This document shows positions 1 to 7,644 of a stretch of DNA of 14,504 nt, piece by piece. Origin of the DNA: SYIM01 sp041182885 (GTDB taxonomy: Bacteria; Pseudomonadota; Gammaproteobacteria; Burkholderiales; Burkholderiaceae_E); NCBI GenBank assembly GCA_049423065.1, contig JBMSQB010000099.1, positions 1 through 14,504 of the forward strand. The letters are read 5' to 3'. A program made the position numbers and the translations under genes. Position 1 is the stretch's first letter; each line of letters opens with the position of its first letter. The notes under the pieces were generated by a model. The model saw only the letters and a program-made list of their open reading frames with translations. It did not search any database and was not told the DNA's origin.

Positions 1-55
1 CGGGCAAGGTCTTCTATGTTGACGATGTATCGATTGGTGGTGCGGCGCCTGCGGC
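1..55 (+). repeat. 55-bp perfect direct repeat, copy 1
   Basis: Bases 1-55 are identical to 1006-1060 and diverge at the next base. The segment encodes GKVFYVDDVSIGGAAPA, the end of one protein repeat. The copy may extend further left, outside the window. Confidence 0.95.
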
Positions 56-1562
56 AAGCTACACCGCGCCCAGCAACCTGAAGGTGAGCTTCGAGACGAG
101 CGACACCAGCGGCTACACGCTGGGAACAGGCGCCGACTTTGGCGGGGCGGCTTCATCGTTGGTGAGTGATGGTCCGGCGGGCGCAAGCGGCAAGGTTGCG
201 AAGGTTGTGAAGGCGCAGGGCGCAGAGACCTGGGCTGGCACGACGTTCCTTGCGCTGAGTGGCAAGGAGGTGATTGCGAGCGGGGCCGAGACGGTGACGG
301 TACGGGTACAGTCGCCGCAGGCGGGTGCCGTGGTGTTGCTCAAGCTCGAGAACGGAGCCAACGGCAGCCAGTTCGTGGAAAAGCAGATGACCACGACCAA
401 GGCCGGGGAGTGGGAGACGCTGAGTTTCAACTTCGCAGGCGCCAACCACGGTGTCGACTACACCAAGGCGTCGCTGTTCTTCGACTTTGGCGCGGCGGGA
501 AGCGGCAAAACGTTCTACTTCGATGACGTGGGCTTTACGGGCGGGACACTGACTGTTGCGCCGAGCGTGACGCAGCTGTCGGCAGTGGCCTCGTTCGAGA
601 CGGGCGACACCAGCGGCTACACGGTAGGAGCAGGAGCCGACTTTGGTGGGGCTGCATCATCGGTGGTGAGCGATGGCCCCGCGGGCTCCAACGGCAAGGT
701 TGCGAAGGTGGTGAAGGGACAGGGGGCCGAGACCTGGGCTGGAACGACGCTGCTTGCGCTGAGCGGAAAGGAAGTGATCAGCGCGGGCAACGAGACGGTG
801 ACGATGAAGGTGTATGCGCCGGCTGCGGGAATTCCGGTGATGCTGAAGGTGGAGAACGGCGCCAACAACACGCAGTTCATCGAGAAGACGGTGAACACGA
901 CCCAGGCCGGGGCGTGGGAGACGCTGAGCTTCAGCTTTGCCGGGGCGAACCACGCGCTGGATTACACCAAGGCGTCGGTGTTCTTCGACTTTGGTACGGG
1001 GGGCACGGGCAAGGTCTTCTATGTTGACGATGTATCGATTGGTGGTGCGGCGCCTGCGGCCGTTCCCTCGGCGCGAACGGTGGATTTCGATGCGGGCGAT
1101 TCGGATTATCAGCTGGGGGGCTCGAGCGACTTTGGAAATGCCGTGTCGTCGCGCGCTGCCGATCCGGTGGTGAGCACCAATTCAGTGGCGAAAGTCATCA
1201 AGGCAACTGGTGCTGAAACCTGGGCGGGAACCACCTTCATGAAGACACCCGGTTTCGACCTGATTTCATCAGGCAGCGAAACGGTCGGGATGAAGGTTTG
1301 GGCGCCTGCAGCCGGGATTCCAGTGCGCCTGAAGCTTGAATCGATCGCAGACAACACAAAGACTGTCGAAACGCAGGTGAACACGACCGCTGCAGGCTGG
1401 CAGGATCTGACCTTCAATTTCGCGAGTCCTGTCGTCGGCACCTCGCCGCTTGACCATGCCAGGACCTTCGATATGGCGTCAGTCTTTTTTGATTTTGGAT
1501 CCACGGGCTCAAACAAGACTTTCTATTTCGATGATGTGACCTTCCGGGTCCTGCCGGTTTGA
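1..1562 (+). CDS. C-terminal part of a secreted protein with tandem carbohydrate-binding-like repeats (5' end outside window)
   Basis: The frame is open from the first base to the TGA at 1560-1562, so the true start lies upstream; the GTG at 84 is an internal codon, since the preceding codons (from position 3) encode the tail of another repeat ending FYVDDVSIGG. The visible ~520 residues are one partial and three complete repeats of ~160 residues, each starting near (S/D)FE-x-(G/S)D and ending F(Y)(F/V)DDV, joined by short Ala/Pro/Ser/Thr linkers. Conserved inner motifs are KVAKVVK, GAETWAGTT, ETV, WETLSF and FFDFG. There is no cysteine and no membrane segment. The pattern resembles jelly-roll accessory domains found at the C-termini of bacterial laminarinase/beta-glucanase-type enzymes; this is recognised by eye, not by search. 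Any catalytic domain would be upstream. The gene ends 8 bases before zwf, so the two are probably co-transcribed. It could instead be a non-catalytic surface glycan-binding protein or adhesin. Confidence 0.75.
   Translation, partial: GKVFYVDDVSIGGAAPAASYTAPSNLKVSFETSDTSGYTLGTGADFGGAASSLVSDGPAGASGKVAKVVKAQGAETWAGTTFLALSGKEVIASGAETVTVRVQSPQAGAVVLLKLENGANGSQFVEKQMTTTKAGEWETLSFNFAGANHGVDYTKASLFFDFGAAGSGKTFYFDDVGFTGGTLTVAPSVTQLSAVASFETGDTSGYTVGAGADFGGAASSVVSDGPAGSNGKVAKVVKGQGAETWAGTTLLALSGKEVISAGNETVTMKVYAPAAGIPVMLKVENGANNTQFIEKTVNTTQAGAWETLSFSFAGANHALDYTKASVFFDFGTGGTGKVFYVDDVSIGGAAPAAVPSARTVDFDAGDSDYQLGGSSDFGNAVSSRAADPVVSTNSVAKVIKATGAETWAGTTFMKTPGFDLISSGSETVGMKVWAPAAGIPVRLKLESIADNTKTVETQVNTTAAGWQDLTFNFASPVVGTSPLDHARTFDMASVFFDFGSTGSNKTFYFDDVTFRVLPV
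87..590 (+). repeat. Tandem protein repeat unit 1 of the array
   Basis: This is the first complete unit in the window, about 168 codons including linker, running from SFETSDTSGY to the linker before the next SFET. It is close to unit 2 in both protein and DNA: the 20 bases covering GDTSGYT-type codons (about 103-122 and 601-620) match exactly, and most differences elsewhere are synonymous or conservative. Confidence 0.8.
591..1079 (+). repeat. Tandem protein repeat unit 2 of the array
   Basis: About 163 codons, from SFETGDTSGY to the linker after FYVDDVSIGGAAPA. Its 3' end is identical to the tail of the truncated unit at the left window edge, so this unit appears to be the closest copy of the one lying mostly outside the window. 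Confidence 0.8.
1006..1060 (+). repeat. 55-bp perfect direct repeat, copy 2
   Basis: Identical to bases 1-55, at the end of repeat unit 2. Exact identity including third codon positions points to recent duplication or gene conversion rather than selection on protein alone. Confidence 0.95.
1080..1559 (+). repeat. Tandem protein repeat unit 3 (terminal, diverged)
   Basis: About 160 codons, from VDFDAGDSDY to the C-terminus. It keeps the repeat landmarks (KVIKATGAETWAGTT, GSETV, AAGIPVRLKLE, FFDFGSTGSNKTFYFDDV) but differs clearly from units 1 and 2. It has an insertion of roughly a dozen residues (around VVGTSPLDHARTFD) where the others have GANH(A/G)(L/V)DY, and its codon usage is less GC-biased near the end. 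Confidence 0.75.
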
Positions 1563-1565
1563 GGG
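1561..1565 (+). promoter_or_regulatory. Ribosome binding site of zwf
   Basis: GAGGG, overlapping the stop codon of the upstream repeat-protein gene and 5 bases before ATG 1571. It supports ATG 1571 over the upstream TTG and suggests translational linkage of the two genes. Confidence 0.6.
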
Positions 1566-1570
1566 TTCCG

Positions 1571-3034
1571 ATGACCGATCCCACCCCCTCCTCCCCACTT
1601 GCCATCTTCATTTTCGGTGGCACGGGGGACCTGTCGTTCCGAAAGCTCCTCCCGGCGCTCTTCATGGCGTTTGCGCATGAGCGCATCCGACCGGACACCC
1701 GGATCATCGCTACCGGTCGGCAGGCGATGTCGGGCGACGCGTTCCGTGAACAGGTAACTGCAAGGTCCAGGGGGAAGGCGTCGAGTTCGGTCGGCGATGC
1801 GGTCTGGCACCGGTTCATCGCCCAGCTCGAGTATGTCGAACTCGACGCGTCGGACGCGAAGGGGTACCGAAACCTGGGCGCAGGCGCCCGACCCGGTGAG
1901 GTACGGGTGTTTTATCTCGCGACCGCACCCGCGCTCTTCACCACCATCTGCGCGAATCTGGACGGCGCGGGCCTGATCGATGCCGACGCACGCGTGGTGT
2001 TGGAAAAGCCGCTGGGTCACGACCTGATTTCGGCGCGTGCGATCAACGAGCAGGTATCGCGACACTTCGCCGAGAACCGTATCTATCGTATTGACCACTA
2101 CCTGGGCAAGGAAACCGTCCAGAACCTGATGGTGCTGCGTTTTGGCAATGCGATTCTCGAGCCGCTCTGGCGTGCGCCTTACATCCGCAGCGTACAGATC
2201 ACGGTGGCAGAGACCCTGGGAGTGGGGTCGCGCGCGGCCTTTTACGACGGGACGGGGGCGCTCCGCGACATGGTGCAGAACCATCTGCTTCAATTGCTCT
2301 GCATCGTTGCGATGGAAGCCCCGATCTCGCTCGATCCGGATGATGTGCGCGACGAAAAGCTCAAGGTGCTGCGTTCGCTCAAACGCATGACGCCCGAGGA
2401 TGTGATGCGCCACACGGTGCGCGGCCAGTATCGTGCGGGTGTCGTGGATGGCGAGCCTGCTGCGGCCTATCTGTCCGAGCCTGGAGTGCCTGCGGGCAGT
2501 GCCACCGAAACCTTTGTTGCACTTCGCTGCCAGATCAACAATCCGAGATGGGCGGGCGTACCGATTTTTCTCCGCACAGGAAAGCGCCTGCAGGTTCGAC
2601 GCTCCGAGGTGATTGTCGATTTCGCGCGTCCGCCTTTTTCGCCGTTCGACGACGCCGACACCGAATCCAATCGTCTGATCATCAGCCTGCAGCCCGAGGA
2701 GTCCATCAAACTGCAGATGCTCATGAAGGAGCCAGGCTCTGGAATGCGACGCCGCCCGGTTACCCTTGACCTCGATCTTCACGAGGCCTTCAGTACGCGC
2801 CGAGCCGAAGCCTATGAGCGGCTGCTGGTCGACATCACGCGTTCGCGCCTCACCCATTTCATGCGGCGTGATGAGCTCGAGGCCGCCTGGTCATGGGCCG
2901 ATCCGATTGTCCGCGCCTGGGATGACTCTGGAGCGGCGCCCAAGCCCTACGCTGCGGGCAGTTGGGGGCCAGCCGCCGCGTCGGCTCTGATCGCATCCGA
3001 GGGCCTCGCCTGGCATGAGGAGGCAGCGGGTTGA
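1571..3034 (+). CDS. zwf: Glucose-6-phosphate 1-dehydrogenase
   Basis: Oxidises glucose 6-phosphate to 6-phosphogluconolactone with NAD(P)+, the entry step to the ED and pentose phosphate pathways; cytosolic. The 487-residue length is normal for the family. Visible motifs are the N-terminal nucleotide-binding loop FGGTGDLSFRK (residues 15-25), EKPLG (145-149), the substrate-binding and catalytic signature RIDHYLGKE (173-181, with Asp175-His176), and GALRDMVQNHLLQLL, where His238 matches the family's catalytic-base histidine. I chose ATG 1571 because GAGGG (1561-1565) sits 5 bases upstream; an in-frame TTG at 1559 would add four residues and lacks that spacing. The gene begins 8 bases after the stop of the repeat-protein gene and its stop overlaps the edd start by one base. 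Variation in the nucleotide loop (GGTGD rather than GASGD) is common in the family. Confidence 0.96.
   Translation: MTDPTPSSPLAIFIFGGTGDLSFRKLLPALFMAFAHERIRPDTRIIATGRQAMSGDAFREQVTARSRGKASSSVGDAVWHRFIAQLEYVELDASDAKGYRNLGAGARPGEVRVFYLATAPALFTTICANLDGAGLIDADARVVLEKPLGHDLISARAINEQVSRHFAENRIYRIDHYLGKETVQNLMVLRFGNAILEPLWRAPYIRSVQITVAETLGVGSRAAFYDGTGALRDMVQNHLLQLLCIVAMEAPISLDPDDVRDEKLKVLRSLKRMTPEDVMRHTVRGQYRAGVVDGEPAAAYLSEPGVPAGSATETFVALRCQINNPRWAGVPIFLRTGKRLQVRRSEVIVDFARPPFSPFDDADTESNRLIISLQPEESIKLQMLMKEPGSGMRRRPVTLDLDLHEAFSTRRAEAYERLLVDITRSRLTHFMRRDELEAAWSWADPIVRAWDDSGAAPKPYAAGSWGPAAASALIASEGLAWHEEAAG
3017..3023 (+). promoter_or_regulatory. Ribosome binding site of edd
   Basis: GAGGAGG lies within the last codons of zwf, 10 bases before ATG 3034. 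It selects ATG 3034 (overlapping the zwf TGA) over an in-frame TTG at 3031. Confidence 0.65.
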
Positions 3035-4881
3035 TGGGCTCGGAGTCGTCAGCGGGGCAGGCGGCGCCGCGCCATCCGGTACTTGAAAAGGTCACTCAGC
3101 GCATCATTGACCGAAGCCGCACGCGCCGCGCTGCTTATCTGGCGCTCTGCGCCCGCACGGCTGCGCGTCCGCGCGGCGTCCAGCGAATGGGCTGCGCCAA
3201 TGTAGCGCATGCGCTGGCTGCCATGCCGGTGAACGAACGGCTCGCCGCGCTCGCGCCCAGGGCGGTCAATCTCGGCGTGGTGACCGCCTACAACGACATG
3301 CTCTCGGCTCACAAGCCCTACGAACGCTATCCCGAGATGCTGCGCCGTGCAGCAGCCGAACTCGGTGCAACTGCGCAGGTGGCAGGGGGCGTACCCGCAA
3401 TGTGTGACGGCATCACGCAGGGGTTTGAGGGCATGGAGCTCTCGCTGTTTTCGCGTGATGTCATTGCGATGTCCACCGCGGTGGCGCTCTCCCATGATGT
3501 CTTTGATGGCGCGCTCATGCTGGGTGTTTGCGACAAGATCGTGCCGGGTCTGGTGATGGGAGCGCTTCACTTCGGCCATTTGCCGGTGCTTTTTGTTCCG
3601 GCTGGACCCATGCCGTCCGGGCTGTCGAATGTCGAAAAATCATCGATTCGGCAACGCTATGCGTTGGGTCAGGTGAGCCGGGACGACATGCTGAAGGCGG
3701 AGCAGGCCGCTTACCACGGCGAGGGCACCTGTACGTTTTATGGCACCGCCAATTCCAACCAGATGCTCCTGGAGGCGATGGGTCTGCAACTGCCAGGCTC
3801 ATCCTTTGTCAATCCCGGCACCGCGCTTCGCCGCGTGCTCGATCTCGAGGCCGTGCGAGTCCTCGTGCGACTGACCCGAAGCCGGCGCGCCGCGTCGTCG
3901 ATCGGGTCGATCGTGGGTGAGCGCTCGATTGTCAATGCCATGGTTGGGCTGCTGGCAAGCGGCGGGTCAACCAATCACACCATTCATCTCGTTGCGATGG
4001 CGCGCGCCGCCGGCATTCTGATCGACTGGGATGACTTTGCCGAGCTCTCGGGGGTTGTTCCGTTGCTCGCCAAGGTGTATCCAAATGGACAGGCCGATGT
4101 GAACGATTTCCATGCTGCGGGAGGCATGCCGGTGCTGATCAGCGAACTGCTGCGCGCAGGCCTCATGCACGAGGACGTTGAAACGGTGCTGGGCCCGGGG
4201 TTGAAGCGTTTCACGGTCTCGCCTGTGTTGAACCAGGCGGGCGAACTGGTCTGGGAGCCAGCCGGCGCGAGCCGCGATACGTCGGTGTTGCGGTCTGCGG
4301 AGCATGCGTTTTCACCGGACGGCGGGCTGCGCGTACTTGCCGGCAACCTGGGTCGTGCAGTGGTGAAGGTATCGGCGGTCAGGCCTGAACATCGCCGGGT
4401 GACCGCACCCGCGGTGGTGGTCGGCAGCCAGGAGGAGCTTGCTGCGCGGTTTGCGCGTGGGGAGTTGCAGCGCGATCTTGTCGCTGTGGTGCGGGGCCAG
4501 GGCCCCCGAAGCAATGGGATGCCTGAACTTCACAAGCTCACGCCACTGTTGGGCGCGCTCCAGGATCAGGGTTTCAAGGTGGCGTTACTGACTGATGGCC
4601 GGATGTCGGGCGCATCGGGCAAGATTCCGGCGGCGATTCATCTGAGCCCGGACAGCGCGGCGGCAGGGCCTGTCGTGCGTCTTCGCGAGGGCGATCTCAT
4701 TGAGCTCGATTGTGATCGGGGCATGCTCAATGTTCGGGTGGACGCGGCAGAATGGCAGTTGCGCGAGCCTTGGGTTCCGTCGCCGCGCGAATCGGATGAT
4801 TCGCTGGGCCGGGGTCTGTTCTCCCTGTTTCGCGAGCACGCATCGCCCACTGAGGCCGGTGCATCCGCGCTACTTTCCTGA
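3034..4881 (+). CDS. edd: Phosphogluconate dehydratase (6-phosphogluconate dehydratase)
   Basis: Dehydrates 6-phosphogluconate to 2-keto-3-deoxy-6-phosphogluconate (KDPG), the committing step of the ED pathway; an iron-sulfur enzyme of the IlvD/Edd family. The 615 residues compare with about 600 in Escherichia coli Edd. The signature segments are GGVPAMCDGITQG (Cys124), GVCDKIVPG (Cys166), GTCTFYGTANSNQ (Cys233), ASGGSTNHTIHL and, near the C-terminus, DGRMSGASGKIPAAIHL. Three cysteines in these contexts fit the Fe-S ligands known for the family. ATG 3034 overlaps the zwf stop (TGATG), so translation is probably coupled. The segment PAMCDGITQG plus GTCTFYGTAN favours Edd over dihydroxyacid dehydratase or sugar-acid dehydratases, as does the neighbouring eda. 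Confidence 0.96.
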   Translation: MGSESSAGQAAPRHPVLEKVTQRIIDRSRTRRAAYLALCARTAARPRGVQRMGCANVAHALAAMPVNERLAALAPRAVNLGVVTAYNDMLSAHKPYERYPEMLRRAAAELGATAQVAGGVPAMCDGITQGFEGMELSLFSRDVIAMSTAVALSHDVFDGALMLGVCDKIVPGLVMGALHFGHLPVLFVPAGPMPSGLSNVEKSSIRQRYALGQVSRDDMLKAEQAAYHGEGTCTFYGTANSNQMLLEAMGLQLPGSSFVNPGTALRRVLDLEAVRVLVRLTRSRRAASSIGSIVGERSIVNAMVGLLASGGSTNHTIHLVAMARAAGILIDWDDFAELSGVVPLLAKVYPNGQADVNDFHAAGGMPVLISELLRAGLMHEDVETVLGPGLKRFTVSPVLNQAGELVWEPAGASRDTSVLRSAEHAFSPDGGLRVLAGNLGRAVVKVSAVRPEHRRVTAPAVVVGSQEELAARFARGELQRDLVAVVRGQGPRSNGMPELHKLTPLLGALQDQGFKVALLTDGRMSGASGKIPAAIHLSPDSAAAGPVVRLREGDLIELDCDRGMLNVRVDAAEWQLREPWVPSPRESDDSLGRGLFSLFREHASPTEAGASALLS

Positions 4882-4889
4882 GCCCTGTC

Positions 4890-5516
4890 ATGACTGAATT
4901 GCCGTTGTTTCGCTCACGGGTCGTTCCGGTGGTGTCCATCAATGCGGCCGAGGAGGCGGTGCCGCTTGCCGAAGCGCTTCTGGAAGGCGGCATCGACGTG
5001 ATCGAGATCACGCTCCGCCGCCCAGGCGGCCTCCCGGGCATTGCCGAGCTGTCGCGTCGCGCGCTGCCAATCTGCGTGGGCGCCGGCACGCTGCTTGATG
5101 GCGACGATGTGCGGCGGGCAGCCGATGCGGGCGCAACCTTCGGACTCTCGCCAGGATGCACGCCCGCCCTCGCTGAGGCGGCGCTGCGCGCACACTTGCC
5201 GTTCGTTCCAGGGGTGATGACGCCGTCTGAAGTGATGGCCGCGCGCGCCCTGGGCTTCAAGCTCTTGAAACTTTTTCCGGCGGCCCAGGCGGGGGGCATC
5301 GCCATGCTCCGCGCAATGGCGGGCCCGCTTCAGGATGTGCGGTTCATCCCCACCGGTGGCGTACGCGCTGACACGCTTGCCGAGTGGCTGCGTGAACCGA
5401 ATTGCGAGCGCGTGGGCGGCACCTGGATCGCCCCAGCCGATCTCATTGCACGTGGAGACTGGGCGGGCATCGCACGGCTTGCGCGGGAGGCGGGCGCGAT
5501 CGCCCGCACCACCTGA
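4890..5516 (+). CDS. eda: KDPG aldolase (2-dehydro-3-deoxy-phosphogluconate aldolase)
   Basis: Cleaves KDPG to pyruvate and glyceraldehyde 3-phosphate, finishing the ED pathway; a class I (Schiff-base) aldolase, usually a trimer. The 208 residues are typical. Glu39 in VIEITLRR corresponds to the catalytic Glu45 of E. coli Eda, and Lys127 in KLLKLFPA to the Schiff-base Lys133. GAGT (64-67), SPG (87-89), VPGV (106-109) and PTGGV also match the phosphate- and substrate-binding loops. It starts 8 bases after edd with only a weak Shine-Dalgarno, so it is likely translated as part of the operon. Some Eda proteins also act on 4-hydroxy-2-oxoglutarate; context favours KDPG here. Confidence 0.95.
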   Translation: MTELPLFRSRVVPVVSINAAEEAVPLAEALLEGGIDVIEITLRRPGGLPGIAELSRRALPICVGAGTLLDGDDVRRAADAGATFGLSPGCTPALAEAALRAHLPFVPGVMTPSEVMAARALGFKLLKLFPAAQAGGIAMLRAMAGPLQDVRFIPTGGVRADTLAEWLREPNCERVGGTWIAPADLIARGDWAGIARLAREAGAIARTT

Positions 5517-5550
5517 GCGCTGTCACTGACGGGACTTGCCGGCGCGTTCC

Positions 5551-5574
5551 GGGCCCTTGTATTTCAGCGGGCCC
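5551..5574. terminator. Weak hairpin between convergent eda and dienelactone hydrolase genes
   Basis: GGGCCC at 5551-5556 and again at 5569-5574 can pair as a 6-bp all-GC stem with a 12-base loop. There is no T-run on either strand, so it is at best a poor terminator. The whole 78-bp convergent gap (5517-5594) shows nothing else. Confidence 0.25.
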
Positions 5575-5594
5575 ATCAATGTCGGTTGAGCCCC

Positions 5595-6290
5595 CTACAG
5601 GTACTTCGAGAAAAAGCCCACCGAGTGCGCCAGCGCCTCGTTTGCCTCGGCCTCTCTCCAGGTGCGCCCGCCATGCCTCGCGAAGGCATGGTCGGCCTCG
5701 GGGTACTTGTGAATCGTGACGAGTGGGTTCGGTGACAGGCGTCGCTCGAGCAGTTCATTGACCTCGGCCTGTACCCAGCGGTCCTTCATGGCCATATGCA
5801 ACATGAATGGACGATGGAGTGTTGGTGCCTCACGAATGTTGTGCTCGATGTAGGTACCGTAATAGGCCACCGCGCAGTCGATCTCGGTGCGGCAGCACAT
5901 GAGGTAGCAAAGCTTTCCGCCCAGGCAGTAGCCGACGCTTCCCACCTTGCCATTGCCGCCCTGAATCTTGCGCAGATACGCCATGGTGTCTTCCATGTCG
6001 CGCACGCCAAGGTCATAGTCAAAATCGTAGTAGAGGTCGAACGCCTTTCGCACATCCTCGGGGTTGCGGTCGTAAAGCTCTACCCCGGGCTCCTGGCGCC
6101 AGAACAGATCGGGCACCAGGCAGATGAAGCCCGCCTCGGCGAACTCCTGCGCATGCCGTCGCATGGTGTCGTTGACCCCCCAGATCTCCATGATGGCGAT
6201 GATGGCGCCGGCTGGTGTCCTGTCGGGCCATGCGATGTGCGCACCCATCACGCCATCACGCATCGGGATCTTCACGCTTTCGGTTCTCAT
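5595..6290 (-). CDS. Dienelactone hydrolase family protein (alpha/beta hydrolase)
   Basis: Predicted soluble hydrolase of the family whose founding members open dienelactones (carboxymethylenebutenolides) in chlorocatechol breakdown; many members act on other lactones or esters. The 231 residues fit. The Cys-Asp-His triad is visible: Cys122 in GYCLGGK, Asp170 in MAMKDRW, His201 in EADHAFAR. Glu35 in MEIWG corresponds to the glutamate that interacts with the nucleophile in dienelactone hydrolase. ATG 6290 is preceded at 9 bases by AAGGAGT (6300-6306). It follows the TRAP large-subunit gene by 40 bases on the same strand and is the last gene of that operon, so it probably acts on the transported compound or a product of it. 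Cysteine is unusually frequent around residues 122-139. The true substrate is unknown. Confidence 0.9.
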   Translation of the reverse strand: MRTESVKIPMRDGVMGAHIAWPDRTPAGAIIAIMEIWGVNDTMRRHAQEFAEAGFICLVPDLFWRQEPGVELYDRNPEDVRKAFDLYYDFDYDLGVRDMEDTMAYLRKIQGGNGKVGSVGYCLGGKLCYLMCCRTEIDCAVAYYGTYIEHNIREAPTLHRPFMLHMAMKDRWVQAEVNELLERRLSPNPLVTIHKYPEADHAFARHGGRTWREAEANEALAHSVGFFSKYL

Positions 6291-6330
6291 GGTGCTGCGA
6301 CTCCTTGAATCGATTGACGTTTGCCCAGCC

Positions 6331-7644
6331 TCAGTAGGCGAGCCAGGTGGATAGAGAAGGGAAGAAGATCAGCAGCCACAATACGGTGAACATCGTGGCA
6401 ACGAAGGGCAGCGACCCCGCGAAGATTGTTTCCAGCCGAATGCGGTCGACTCCGATGGCGCTTTGCACCGCGAAGACCGAAAGGCCGAAGGGGGGCGTGA
6501 GGAGGCCGATCTCCACCGCCACGATGGACACGATTCCGAAATGCACCAGATCAATGCCAAAGCTCTTCGCGATCGGCACCGCAATGGGCGTGACGATCAG
6601 CAGAATCGACACCGAATCGAGAAACATGCCCAGGATCAGCAGGCAAATCACGTAGGCCAGAAAGAAGCCATAGGGGCCTGCACCAAGTTCCGAGATCCAG
6701 GAGGCCATCATCCCCGGCACCCCAGCCATGGTGAGCATGCGCGAATAGAGGCTCGCAGCCATCAGCAGGAACAGGATCCCCACGGATACATGCCCGCTTT
6801 CCACCAGCACGCCCCACAGACTTTTGCGATCGAGGCTGCGCCGCCATCCGGCGATCGCGAGCGCACCCAGCGCGCCCGCCGCTCCAGCCTCGGTGGGTGT
6901 GAACACCCCCCCGTAAATACCGCCCAGCACCAGTACGATCAGAATCGTGATCGGCAAAAGCTTGGTCACAACCGAACGTGCAGTTTCCGAGGGCTGCTCT
7001 ACCGCCGACTGGGTGGCCGTTTCATAAACAAATTCCGGTTTGAAGCGCGCAAGCGTCACGATGATGATGATGAACGCAATCGACATCACGACCCCGGGAA
7101 TGACGCCAGCCAGAAACATCCGTCCGATCGACACCTCGGCCAGTACGCCGTAAACGATCATCAGGATGCTGGGTGGAATCAGCATGCCCAGAATCGAACT
7201 GCCTGCAACAACCCCCACGGCAAACCGCATGCTGTAGCCGAAGCGGATCATCGGCGGCACTGCCACCTGGCTGAACAGACTGGCTGATGCCACCGACACC
7301 CCGGTGACCGCGGCGAAGAGCGCGTTGGCAGCCACCGTGGCGACACCCAGTCCGCCCTGCACCCGCTGGAGCAGCCACTGTGCGACCGAGAACGTGTCAC
7401 GACCGACGCCCGACAGGCTGACCAGTGTTCCCATGAGTACGAATAGCGGGATCACCGAAAAAACGTACTCGGCAATGCTGGTGAGTGCGCCGCTGCCCAC
7501 CAGCCGGATCGCAATTTCGAGGTCGCCGCGCAAGGCCCAGGTGCCGCAGAGCGCAAGCAGGATCAGCGTGACGCCAATCGGGGCACCCAGCATCACCAGC
7601 CCGATGAGGAGGCCCACCAGCAGGAGTCCGATCCCGAAATCCAT
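6331..7644 (-). CDS. dctM: TRAP transporter large membrane subunit (DctM family)
   Basis: The large, ion-coupled translocation subunit of a tripartite ATP-independent periplasmic transporter, in the inner membrane. It has 437 residues with about a dozen hydrophobic segments covering almost the whole chain. Family landmarks include GAPIGVTLILLA near the N-terminus, IPPSILMIVYG, TPTEAGAAGALGALAIA and the C-terminal LLTPPFGLSVFAVQ. I start it at ATG 7644, whose A is the last base of the upstream small-subunit stop (TGATG); a longer open frame to 7758 would add 38 Arg-rich residues that overlap that gene in another frame. The overlap implies translational coupling with the small subunit. Confidence 0.94.
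   Translation of the reverse strand: MDFGIGLLLVGLLIGLVMLGAPIGVTLILLALCGTWALRGDLEIAIRLVGSGALTSIAEYVFSVIPLFVLMGTLVSLSGVGRDTFSVAQWLLQRVQGGLGVATVAANALFAAVTGVSVASASLFSQVAVPPMIRFGYSMRFAVGVVAGSSILGMLIPPSILMIVYGVLAEVSIGRMFLAGVIPGVVMSIAFIIIIVTLARFKPEFVYETATQSAVEQPSETARSVVTKLLPITILIVLVLGGIYGGVFTPTEAGAAGALGALAIAGWRRSLDRKSLWGVLVESGHVSVGILFLLMAASLYSRMLTMAGVPGMMASWISELGAGPYGFFLAYVICLLILGMFLDSVSILLIVTPIAVPIAKSFGIDLVHFGIVSIVAVEIGLLTPPFGLSVFAVQSAIGVDRIRLETIFAGSLPFVATMFTVLWLLIFFPSLSTWLAY

Noticed and set aside
84..86. GTG at 84 as the start of the repeat-protein gene
   Set aside because: The frame is open to the window edge and the upstream codons encode the end of another repeat, so 84 is internal.
1..1562. 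Tandem repeats as a CRISPR array or satellite
   Set aside because: The units are ~160 codons long, protein-coding and diverged in a codon-aware way; there are no short identical repeats with unique spacers.
1523..2857. Long minus-strand open frame (444 codons) opposite zwf
   Set aside because: It is antisense to a clear zwf, Arg/His-rich, without any family motif; such frames are expected opposite GC-rich genes.
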